Assembly (NCBI GenBank): GCA_002309955.1
Contig: DBXQ01000097.1
Span: forward strand, 3,943-27,632
Reading direction: 5' to 3'
Length of the DNA: 23,690 nt
Source of the DNA: Bacteroidales bacterium UBA1208
Lineage (GTDB): Bacteria > Bacteroidota > Bacteroidia > Bacteroidales > P3
The notes beneath the pieces are model-generated. The model saw nothing but the letters and a program-made list of their open reading frames with translations, searched no databases and was not told where the DNA came from. A program made the translations under genes and the position numbers. Positions 1 through 5,475 of the stretch are shown in pieces. Each line of letters starts with the position of its first letter. Within the stretch, counting starts at the first letter, position 1.

Positions 1-1143
1 ATCAAGACCGAACTGGCCAACATGAATCTCCTTGTCGAGGAATGGGGCGGTAAATACCAGAGTCAGGACATCTCTGCCAAGAAGGGTATCAATGTCGAAG
101 AACTGCTCGAAAAGGTTATCCTTCAGGCCGACATCATGGAACTGAAAGGCAACCCAAACAAGCGCGCCAAAGGTACTGTGCTTGAGAGCTCGCTCGACAA
201 AGGTCGTGGCTATGTGGCAAAACTCCTTGTCGAAAACGGCACTATCCGCAAGGGCGACCCCATCGTTGCCGGTGCCATCAGCGGTCGTGTCCGCGCCATG
301 TACAACGAGCGCAACCAGGAAGTCATGTCCGCAGGTCCTTCGCAGCCTGTGCTGCTTCTTGGTCTCACGGGTGCCTGTCAGGCTGGCGACACCTTCAACG
401 TCACCGAGAACGAGAAAGAAGCCAAAGACATTGCTGCCAAGCGTACCCAGCTTCAGCGCGAGCAAGGTCTTCGTACCCAAACGCACCTCACCCTCGACGA
501 GATTGGTCGCCGTATTGCTTTAGGCAACTTCAAAGAGCTCAATGTCATTGTCAAGGGTGATGTGGACGGCTCAGTTGAGGCTCTTTCCGATTCCCTCCTC
601 AAACTTTCCACCGACGAAGTGCAGGTCAATGTCATCCACAAAGCCGTCGGTCAGATTACCGAGACCGATGTCATGCTGGCCGAATCCTCCGATGCAATCA
701 TTATTGGTTTCCAAGTGCGTCCCTCCGTGGGTGCCCGTAAGATGGCCGAAACCGACCATATTGACATCCGTCTCTACAGCATCATCTACGATGCCATCAA
801 CGAACTCAAAGATGCTATCGAAGGTATGCTCTCTCCCGAAACTCAGGAGAAAATCGTTGCCAACCTCGAAATCCGCGAGACCTTCAAGATTTCCAAGGTC
901 GGCACCATTGCAGGCTGTATGTGTCTCGATGGCAAGATCACCCGCAACCACAACGTCCGCATCATCCGCGATGGTATTGTGGTCTACACTGGTAAGCTCG
1001 CCTCCCTCAAGCGTTTTAAAGACGATGTCAAGGAAGTCGTTAGCGGTCAGGACTGCGGTCTGAACATCGAAGGCTTCAACGACATCAAAGTAGGCGACAT
1101 AGTAGAAGCCTACGAGATAATAGAGATTAAGCGAAAGCTATAA
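1..1143 (+). CDS. infB: Translation initiation factor IF-2, C-terminal part (5' end outside window)
   Basis: The frame is open from the first base, so this is the last 381 residues of a longer protein. IF-2 is the GTPase that brings initiator tRNA to the ribosome and promotes subunit joining. The visible part starts at the end of the G domain (ELANMNLLVEEWGG), continues through the EF-Tu-like barrel (SSLDKGRGYVAKLLVENG; VRAMYNERN), then the third domain (LNVIVKGDVDGSVEAL; VRPSVGARKMAE) and the C-terminal fMet-tRNA-binding barrel (ETFKISKVGTIAGC, ending EAYEIIEIKRKL). The G1-G4 GTP motifs are upstream of the window. It ends normally with TAA. An array of 8-bp repeats begins one base after the stop codon. 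Identification is from motif recognition and I consider it secure. Confidence 0.97.
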   Translation: MKTELANMNLLVEEWGGKYQSQDISAKKGINVEELLEKVILQADIMELKGNPNKRAKGTVLESSLDKGRGYVAKLLVENGTIRKGDPIVAGAISGRVRAMYNERNQEVMSAGPSQPVLLLGLTGACQAGDTFNVTENEKEAKDIAAKRTQLQREQGLRTQTHLTLDEIGRRIALGNFKELNVIVKGDVDGSVEALSDSLLKLSTDEVQVNVIHKAVGQITETDVMLAESSDAIIIGFQVRPSVGARKMAETDHIDIRLYSIIYDAINELKDAIEGMLSPETQEKIVANLEIRETFKISKVGTIAGCMCLDGKITRNHNVRIIRDGIVVYTGKLASLKRFKDDVKEVVSGQDCGLNIEGFNDIKVGDIVEAYEIIEIKRKL

Positions 1144-1187
1144 GATTGCTTGAATGTGGGATTGTGTTACTGTTTGAATATCGAATA
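1144..1187 (+). repeat. 8-bp-periodic repeat, left arm, upstream of four-helix-bundle gene
   Basis: Five successive octamers can be read: GATTGCTT, GAATGTGG, GATTGTGT, TACTGTTT, GAATATCG. The units resemble the left arm of the arrays near 9700, 11830 and 12470. The last unit resembles the ATCGATT centre of those arrays. It lies directly after the infB stop codon and 11 nt before the four-helix-bundle start. Confidence 0.6.
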
Positions 1188-1198
1188 GTTTTATAGCC

Positions 1199-1579
1199 AT
1201 GAGAACTCACGGAATAATATATGAAAAATGCAAATCATTTGCATTAGATACTATATCCTTAAGCAATGAATTGCAGGGGAAAGGTGAGTACGTCATGTCT
1301 AAGCAAATACTCAAGTCTGGCACAAGCATAGGAGCCAATTATTGCGAGGCTTTAGGAGCAGAAAGTTCCCAAGACTTCATACATAAGATAGCTATATCGC
1401 TGAAGGAGATAAATGAAACATACTTTTGGCTGGACTTATTATTCTCAAGCAAATATATCGACGAGAACAAATTTGAAGTAATGAAAACACAGACAGAAGA
1501 GCTATACAAAATGCTAAATTCTACGGTTCTAACAATTAAACAACGTCAAAACTCAGACAATCAAGCATTCAAGCAATAA
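1199..1579 (+). CDS. Four-helix bundle protein (S23 / 23S rRNA intervening-sequence-protein family)
   Basis: A 126-residue, all-helical protein of the TIGR02436-type family. Recognisable features are the N-terminal FALDTISLSNELQGKGEY helix, the family signature SKQILKSGTSIGANYCEALGAES, and the long amphipathic helix DFIHKIAISLKEINETYFWLDLL. Relatives are encoded in intervening sequences of 23S rRNA genes and include Avd, the pentameric nucleic-acid-binding accessory protein of diversity-generating retroelements. No catalytic residues are known for the family. No reverse transcriptase or rRNA gene is present here. The gene is AT-rich compared with infB. It is bounded by inward-facing arms of an 8-bp-periodic repeat, and its last seven or eight codons and stop codon lie inside the right arm. 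It may be the gene carried by a repeat-bounded element; its cellular role is unknown. Confidence 0.9.
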   Translation: MRTHGIIYEKCKSFALDTISLSNELQGKGEYVMSKQILKSGTSIGANYCEALGAESSQDFIHKIAISLKEINETYFWLDLLFSSKYIDENKFEVMKTQTEELYKMLNSTVLTIKQRQNSDNQAFKQ

Positions 1580-1590
1580 CACATTCAATA
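1556..1590 (+). repeat. 8-bp-periodic repeat, right arm, overlapping the four-helix-bundle 3' end
   Basis: Octamers GACAATCA, AGCATTCA, AGCAATAA, CACATTCA. This is close to the reverse complement of the left arm at 1144-1187 (GATTGCTTGAATG... versus ...CATTCAAGCAAT). It supplies the last seven or so codons and the TAA of the four-helix-bundle gene, and it abuts tRNA-Arg, which starts at 1592. Confidence 0.6.
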
Positions 1591-1591
1591 T

Positions 1592-1663
1592 GCTCTGATA
1601 GTTCAATGGATAGAATAACTCTCTCCTAAAGAGTAGATCCGGGTTCGATTCCCGGTCGGAGTA
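1592..1663 (+). tRNA. tRNA-Arg (anticodon CCT)
   Basis: A complete cloverleaf can be drawn. The acceptor is GCTCTGA (1592-1598) with TCGGAGT (1656-1662). The D stem is GTTC/GAAT. The anticodon stem is ACTCT (1618-1622)/AGAGT (1630-1634), with loop CTCCTAA giving anticodon CCT at 1625-1627. The T stem is CCGGG/CCCGG with loop TTCGATT. Discriminator A is at 1663. CCA is not encoded, which is usual in Bacteroidetes. It decodes AGG. Confidence 0.95.
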
Positions 1664-1666
1664 CTG

Positions 1667-1700
1667 AAAGGCAACCTTAGTGGGCTGCCTTTTTCTTTTT
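1667..1700 (+). terminator. Rho-independent terminator after tRNA-Arg
   Basis: Stem AAAGGCA (1667-1673) pairs with TGCCTTT (1686-1692). Two further C-G pairs continue inside, and a T-rich tail (TTCTTTTTG) follows. It lies four nucleotides after the tRNA. Confidence 0.75.
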
Positions 1701-1813
1701 GTTAGAGAGGCTGTCCAGTGTTCGAAAGCGTTGAGACTATTGATAATTTCCCTTTACCTTTAATTATCACCCAATGATTCCAAAGAAGCCTCGAAGGGGC
1801 TTAATCTCAATAA

Positions 1814-1851
1814 CCCCAGACAAGAAAATCTCAGATTTTCGCAGTCTGGGG
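1814..1851. repeat. Long two-part perfect hairpin
   Basis: Outer stem CCCCAGAC (1814-1821) pairs with GTCTGGGG (1844-1851). Inner stem GAAAATC (1824-1830) pairs with GATTTTC (1834-1840), with loop TCA. All 15 stem pairs are Watson-Crick. No T-tract follows on the plus strand. It could be a palindromic repeat, a transposon-end remnant or a bidirectional transcript end; I cannot tell which. Confidence 0.7.
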
Positions 1852-1872
1852 CTTAGTAAACACTGCCCCACT

Positions 1873-1889
1873 GCGTCCCGGAGGGACGC
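1873..1889. repeat. REP-like hairpin GCGTCCC-GGA-GGGACGC
   Basis: A perfect 7-bp GC-rich stem with a 3-nt loop in an AT-rich spacer. A related sequence with the same TGCGnCCC...GGGACGCA outline is at 3391-3410. The two bracket the ncRNA candidate and the restriction nuclease gene. Confidence 0.65.
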
Positions 1890-1978
1890 GATTTCAAACA
1901 TTCGGTTTCATACTGATAGAGGGGCTTTATTTTTTTTATGTATTGACAATTTGACCATTGCAATATTGGCGGCAATTA

Positions 1979-2013
1979 TTTGTCCCCCAATCGGAGAATT
2001 ATTCGTATCTTTG
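1979..2013 (+). promoter_or_regulatory. Bacteroidetes-type promoter for the ncRNA candidate
   Basis: A -33 TTTG (1979-1982) and a -7 TATCTTTG (2006-2013) are separated by 23 nt, slightly longer than the usual 19-21. The expected transcription start is about 2020. The first protein start downstream is about 290 nt away at 2306, beyond a terminator-like structure, so the immediate product is probably an RNA. Confidence 0.65.
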
Positions 2014-2019
2014 CAAATG

Positions 2020-2262
2020 CTTACAAGAGAAAAGTAAGCAGTAAGCAAGAAAAGCATTGCGATAAGGTCCCTTTTACCGAATTTCGCCAAAGTTCTTATG
2101 GGGGGATGAGCATTTTGCTTTCGCTTGACGTGTATGCTATGGGCTCACGCCTAAGGCATATCCTCAGGCGTGAGATATGTTCTTCAAACCCCGTTCCCAT
2201 AAAGGTGTTTGGCGATACCTGGTAAAAGACGGACATGAGTACATAACCTCATGCCTTTCTTT
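2020..2262 (+). ncRNA. Structured non-coding RNA candidate, 6S-RNA-like rod
   Basis: The sequence folds end to end as one interrupted hairpin. The closing stem is 2047-2057 with 2251-2261 (10 of 11 pairs). Then CTTTTACC (2071-2078) pairs with GGTAAAAG (2221-2228), TCGCCAAA (2084-2091) with TTTGGCGA (2208-2215), and TTATGGG (2096-2102) with CCCATAA (2196-2202). A large asymmetric bubble follows (about 2106-2140 and 2175-2188). The apical stem is CTCACGCCT (2144-2152) with AGGCGTGAG (2166-2174). A promoter lies just upstream, and the 3' strand of the closing stem ends in a U-rich run. Closing stem, central bubble and apical stem are the plan of 6S RNA (SsrS), the RNA polymerase mimic. I infer this from architecture only, having recognised no conserved primary sequence. 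The alternative is a long leader of the nuclease gene that starts at 2306. Confidence 0.6.
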
Positions 2263-2305
2263 ATTAGTATTAACTATAATTTCGTTGGAGGGTCGAAGAA
2301 AAAAA

Positions 2306-3346
2306 ATGAAAAAAATGGAACACAACTACTGGATGCATCGTTGCACATGTGGGGATAGAGCTTGGCCATTCACACAAGAAATGCTACGGAATCACAAATT
2401 AATCTCAATCGGGTGGAGCGATTTCTCTACCAAAGAAAAACAATTGGCCTTAACATCTGGATGGGAGTCTTTTCAGAAGGTTTTTACAGACGCGGGCTGG
2501 GGCTTGCCTCGCAACCGTTATAATCTTTGGCGCTTTCTGAATGAGATGAAGGCTGGCGACATAGTTGTGGTACCCCTTCAGAGCCGTTTTGATGTCTATC
2601 ACATAGCAGACGACATTGTTTATAACAATGAAACCATCGATACCTCTGTTTGGGTCGATTGGAATGGGAACAAAGCATGGCTGAATAGCGATGGCTGTCC
2701 TACAGATGCTGATGGACAGCAGATTGACATGGGCTTCTACCGTAAGGTGGAGCCAATCGCCATCGACATTCCTCGAGGTGAGTATGCGGAACAGGCATTA
2801 TACTCACGACTGAAGATAATGCAGACAAACAGCAACATCAATGACTTGCGTGATGAGGTGGAGGTTGCCCTTAACCGTTTTGCTAACACTTCACCTATCA
2901 ATCTCCACAATGAATTTGTAAGTGATGCTGCAAATGGTCTGTTGCAACAGATGCGGTCCAAACTCAATGACAGCAAACTTGAGTTATTGGTGGAATGGTA
3001 CATGAAGCAGTTAGGTGCTGACACAGAGATACCCGCCAAGAATGCATCTGGGCATGATGAAGGTGATGCCGATGTGATTGCTACTTTCGGTCGTCTCAAC
3101 GGATTCACTATTCTTATTCAGGTGAAAGCTCACCAAGGTTTCACCGATGAGTGGGCCGTTTCACAAATTACGACTTACAAAAAACTGAATCACTATCAAT
3201 CCTCGCAGATGTGGGTGGTGTCCACATGTGATAACTTCAGTGAGCAGGCCAAACGTGATGCTGATGCCGAAGGTGTGAGACTGATTACCGGTCTGGAATT
3301 TGCACAAATGCTGATAGAAAATGGTGTTTATTCAATGCCACTTTAA
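2306..3346 (+). CDS. Putative modification-dependent restriction endonuclease: EVE/PUA-like N-terminus plus Mrr-type nuclease
   Basis: 346 residues from the ATG at 2306; a nearby ATG at 2315 is equally possible. The frame is open further upstream, but that part would run through the structured RNA. The C-terminal third matches the Mrr catalytic fold (PD-(D/E)XK): helix KLELLVEWYMKQLGA (E230), then GDADVIA (D256), then ILIQVKAH (Q272-x-K274), which is the usual D...QxK signature for DNA cleavage. The N-terminal 110 residues (LISIGWSDFS; LWRFLNEMKAGDIVVVP; DVYHIADDI) resemble EVE/PUA-like modules, some of which recognise modified bases. The middle (about 150-220) is helical. No methyltransferase gene is nearby, which fits a stand-alone type IV-like defence enzyme. 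The gene is AT-rich relative to housekeeping neighbours. The nuclease call is fairly secure; the base-reading role is inference. Confidence 0.75.
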   Translation: MKKMEHNYWMHRCTCGDRAWPFTQEMLRNHKLISIGWSDFSTKEKQLALTSGWESFQKVFTDAGWGLPRNRYNLWRFLNEMKAGDIVVVPLQSRFDVYHIADDIVYNNETIDTSVWVDWNGNKAWLNSDGCPTDADGQQIDMGFYRKVEPIAIDIPRGEYAEQALYSRLKIMQTNSNINDLRDEVEVALNRFANTSPINLHNEFVSDAANGLLQQMRSKLNDSKLELLVEWYMKQLGADTEIPAKNASGHDEGDADVIATFGRLNGFTILIQVKAHQGFTDEWAVSQITTYKKLNHYQSSQMWVVSTCDNFSEQAKRDADAEGVRLITGLEFAQMLIENGVYSMPL

Positions 3347-3359
3347 AAAGATGCACTAT

Positions 3360-3385
3360 AGAATAATTAAGGAGTTTTTTATTCT
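3360..3385 (+). terminator. Possible terminator after the nuclease gene
   Basis: AGAATAA (3360-3366) pairs with TTATTCT (3379-3385), and a T-run sits on the 3' side of the loop. It lies 14 nt past the stop codon. The stem is AT-rich, so this is tentative. Confidence 0.35.
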
Positions 3386-3390
3386 CATGT

Positions 3391-3410
3391 TGCGACCCTG
3401 TCGGGACGCA
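3391..3410. repeat. REP-like hairpin related to the one at 1873
   Basis: TGCG-A-CCC (3391-3398) faces GGG-A-CGCA (3403-3410) with one A·A mismatch and a 4-nt loop. It has the same core (TGCGnCCC / GGGACGC) as the hairpin at 1873-1889. Confidence 0.5.
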
Positions 3411-3549
3411 TTCTATTGCCACAGATAATCATCGCACTGAGTACGGTGTTAATCATATCTTACTCCGAAAGGGTGATTAATAGAGGTTCCCTCTGATGAG
3501 ACCTTCATTGATGAAAGCAACTGGGTACTCTATTATTTATTCATTATCA

Positions 3550-3588
3550 GGCGTTGTAAGTTTGGCTCGCAGCGCCTTTACTTTTTCT
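3550..3588 (+). terminator. Terminator-like hairpin
   Basis: GGCGTTG (3550-3556) pairs with CAGCGCC (3570-3576), with one G-U pair and a 13-nt loop, followed by TTTACTTTTTCT. It may end a transcript from the nuclease gene or an unrecognised short RNA. Confidence 0.45.
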
Positions 3589-3634
3589 CGTATCAAGCAG
3601 TAAGCGACAACCCCGTGCCGGCACGGTATCCTAT

Positions 3635-3677
3635 TAACCCCACACTAAGCGACCACAGGGAGTGCAGTGTGGGGTTA
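3635..3677. repeat. 12-bp perfect inverted repeat
   Basis: TAACCCCACACT (3635-3646) pairs perfectly with AGTGTGGGGTTA (3666-3677) around a 19-nt loop. The perfect 14-bp palindrome at 3613-3626 lies just upstream. Confidence 0.7.
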
Positions 3678-3743
3678 CCTGTCGACCCATCCTGCGTGTC
3701 GAAGATACGCTACAATCAATATATTTCCAGCAGTTTGCAGAGG

Positions 3744-3796
3744 TTGCTCTCCCGAGAGAGCAAAAAAAGCGAAATTTGCTCTCCCGAAAGAACAAT
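3744..3796 (+). promoter_or_regulatory. Hairpin and its degenerate direct copy in the ATPase promoter region
   Basis: TTGCTCTC (3744-3751), loop CCGA, and GAGAGCAA (3756-3763) form a perfect 8-bp hairpin followed by an A-run. A degenerate copy, TTGCTCTCCCGAAAGAACAA, begins at 3776. The second copy overlaps a possible -33 TTTG (3775-3778); a weak -7 (GAATTTTG, 3804-3811) lies 25 nt on. The arrangement suggests an operator or an RNA element controlling the ATPase gene; this is inference. Confidence 0.5.
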
Positions 3797-3831
3797 AATT
3801 ATTGAATTTTGACGTTAGCATTGTAAATTAA

Positions 3832-5037
3832 ATGATTATGGACGTACTGGTATCACAATTTAAACGTTGGTTGACGAATATATCGTTAGATTTGGTTAGA
3901 GAGTGCATTAACGAAGTGGCTTGGGACGAAAGGCTGTCAGCCATCATAGGACCGCGCGGTGTAGGCAAGACCACGTTGATACTTCAGTATATAAGACAGC
4001 ATTATGCCGATAGTCTTTCCGAAGTGCTTTATGCCACAGCCGAAAGTCTGTACTTTGCTCAGAACACATTAGTGGACTTGGCGGAACGATTCGTGACAAA
4101 TGGAGGGAAACATCTATTCTTAGACGAGATTCATCGTTATCAGAACTGGAGTCGTGAAATAAAACTGATTTACGATACCTACCCCGAACTGAAGGTTACG
4201 ATTAGCGGCTCATCACTGCTTCAGATACTCAATTCGGAAGCTGACCTTTCGCGTCGTTGCATCTGGTATAATATGCAAGGGTTGTCTTTCCGCGAATTCC
4301 TTCAGTTTTATAAAGGGATCGACCTCCCAGTATTCTCTTTCGACAATATTCTTCAAAACCCAGACGAAGTGTGCCGCAAAATCAACACACTATGTCATCC
4401 AGTACCATTGTTTCACGAATACCTTCAAGTGGGATATTTCCCCTATTATTTGGAGGGCGAGAAAAGATACTATGAACGTGTAGGGAATGTGATAGACTAT
4501 GTAATTGGCACAGAACTGCCGATGGTATGCAAGGTGGAGACGGTGAACGTTCGTAAGCTACAGATGCTGCTAAATGTGGTGGCAGGCCTTGTACCCTACG
4601 AACTTGACATCAGCAAAATTGCACTGATGCTCCAGTCTTCGCGTAATACGGTGATAACATATCTTAGGTATCTGTCTATGTCGAAAGTTATCAATTTGCT
4701 CTATTCGGATATTCAATCGCTAAAGAAAGTACAGAAACCCGATAAGATGTATTTGGAAAACCCAAATATGTTGTATGCCCTGTGTCTGGACAAAGCGAAT
4801 ATAGGAACTGCAAGAGAGACCTTTGTTGTAAATCAACTGGGATACCAACATCGGATAGAGTACAGCAAGAAAAACGGTGATTTCAAAATCGATGGGAAAT
4901 ATGTGTTTGAAGTGGGTGGGGCAACTAAGAACTTTTACCAAGTGGCCGACTTACCCGATTCATACATCTTAGCAGATGACATAGAATGGCCTGTAGGCAA
5001 CAAACTGCCTCTTTGGCTTGTCGGACTACTATACTGA
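3832..5037 (+). CDS. AAA-family ATPase with C-terminal DUF4143 domain
   Basis: 401 residues; the ATG at 3838 is an alternative start. The N-terminal AAA_14 module has Walker A GPRGVGKT (40-47), Walker B LFLDE (95-99, followed by IHRYQNW) and a sensor-like VTISGSS (122-128). The C-terminal half fits DUF4143: a winged-helix-like stretch (ALMLQSSRNTVITYLRYLSM) and a final part GDFKIDGKYVFEVGG. That final part resembles a PD-(D/E)XK-type core, but the position after E-V is Gly instead of Lys, so nuclease activity is doubtful. The family (COG1373) is common and highly paralogous in Bacteroidetes, and its function is unknown. The gene stands alone between palindrome-rich spacers and is AT-rich, typical of accessory DNA. 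Family assignment is secure; function is not. Confidence 0.9.
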   Translation: MIMDVLVSQFKRWLTNISLDLVRECINEVAWDERLSAIIGPRGVGKTTLILQYIRQHYADSLSEVLYATAESLYFAQNTLVDLAERFVTNGGKHLFLDEIHRYQNWSREIKLIYDTYPELKVTISGSSLLQILNSEADLSRRCIWYNMQGLSFREFLQFYKGIDLPVFSFDNILQNPDEVCRKINTLCHPVPLFHEYLQVGYFPYYLEGEKRYYERVGNVIDYVIGTELPMVCKVETVNVRKLQMLLNVVAGLVPYELDISKIALMLQSSRNTVITYLRYLSMSKVINLLYSDIQSLKKVQKPDKMYLENPNMLYALCLDKANIGTARETFVVNQLGYQHRIEYSKKNGDFKIDGKYVFEVGGATKNFYQVADLPDSYILADDIEWPVGNKLPLWLVGLLY

Positions 5038-5110
5038 AGAGAATTGTGATTAGGTAACCTCTAATAATTGCCCCTAAAAGGAGCGTTCGTGATAATCAAT
5101 ACTGAGTATT

Positions 5111-5165
5111 ACACAAATTGCCATGTAATGACCATTAATTCATGACAATTAATGATAATTTGTGT
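5111..5165. repeat. Nested inverted repeats
   Basis: Outer arms ACACAAATT (5111-5119) and AATTTGTGT (5157-5165) enclose inner arms CATTAATT (5133-5140) and AATTAATG (5147-5154). All pairs are Watson-Crick. The segment TTGCCATGTAATGA inside it recurs as TTGCCATGCAATGA at 5195-5208. Confidence 0.65.
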
Positions 5166-5190
5166 TTAAAGAAGTGTATTATCATGAATT

Positions 5191-5209
5191 ATCATTGCCA
5201 TGCAATGAT
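5191..5209. repeat. 8-bp hairpin ATCATTGC / GCAATGAT
   Basis: ATCATTGC (5191-5198), loop CAT, GCAATGAT (5202-5209). It shares the TTGCCATGnAATGA word with the nested repeat about 75 nt upstream, so the two form a related pair. Confidence 0.6.
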
Positions 5210-5475
5210 TTGTTTGAAATAATAAAGGAAGTTGCCTTTGGAAAAAAGATTCCACAGGGAAATATTTCATATTTTCCGTAATAACGTATTCTCACCTCCT
5301 GTTTATCATGGTGTACAGTATTATTTATGCAATCTTGCAGTACAACTGAAAAATTACATAAATCTTTTCGACCGAACAAAAAAGATTATCACCTCGTGTT
5401 TGTCTCTCATTCAATCCGCCGTGAAAACCTGTCTCAAACATACAATAAAAGCACGACAGTTGCCGTTATGACGAT

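Larger units (their letters stand above)
1701..2000. other. Non-coding hairpin-rich spacer between tRNA-Arg and the ncRNA candidate
   Basis: About 300 bases with no convincing gene. It contains a small stem AAGCC/GGCTT near 1785-1801, a long double hairpin (1814-1851), a REP-like hairpin (1873-1889), a T-run, and then a promoter starting at 1979. A short open frame across 1774-2037 runs through the hairpins and the promoter and has no recognisable protein features. Confidence 0.6.
3411..3743. other. Non-coding hairpin-rich spacer upstream of the ATPase gene
   Basis: No convincing gene. Structures seen: TTAATCA (3449-3455)/TGATTAA (3474-3480); AGAGG/CCTCT with a TTC loop (3482-3494); a terminator-like stem at 3550-3576 with a T-rich tail; a perfect 14-bp palindrome CCGTGCCGGCACGG (3613-3626); and a 12-bp stem at 3635-3677. 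A short open frame starting at 3615 overlaps these palindromes and resembles no protein I know. Confidence 0.55.
5038..5475. other. AT-rich spacer with nested palindromes between ATPase and DNA glycosylase genes
   Basis: No supported gene; short open frames on both strands (5182-5379 minus, 5232-5471 plus) have no protein-like features. The first half holds nested inverted repeats (5111-5165) and a second hairpin (5191-5209). From about 5230 to 5475 I see no structure. No clear promoter for the downstream gene was found. Confidence 0.5.

Noticed and set aside
1774..2037. 87-codon plus-strand frame after tRNA-Arg
   Set aside because: Runs through two strong hairpins and the promoter of the ncRNA candidate, with no protein-like features.
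3492..3520. CTGATGAG ... GAAA, reminiscent of a hammerhead ribozyme core
   Set aside because: The bases between the two core segments cannot form stem II and no stem I/III partners are evident; judged coincidental.
5182..5471. Short open frames on both strands between the ATPase and DNA glycosylase genes
   Set aside because: No hydrophobic pattern, domain or promoter; they overlap palindromes and each other.
1592..5475. Integrated genomic island using tRNA-Arg as attachment site
   Set aside because: AT-rich accessory genes follow the tRNA, but I found no integrase and no direct repeat of the tRNA 3' end downstream.
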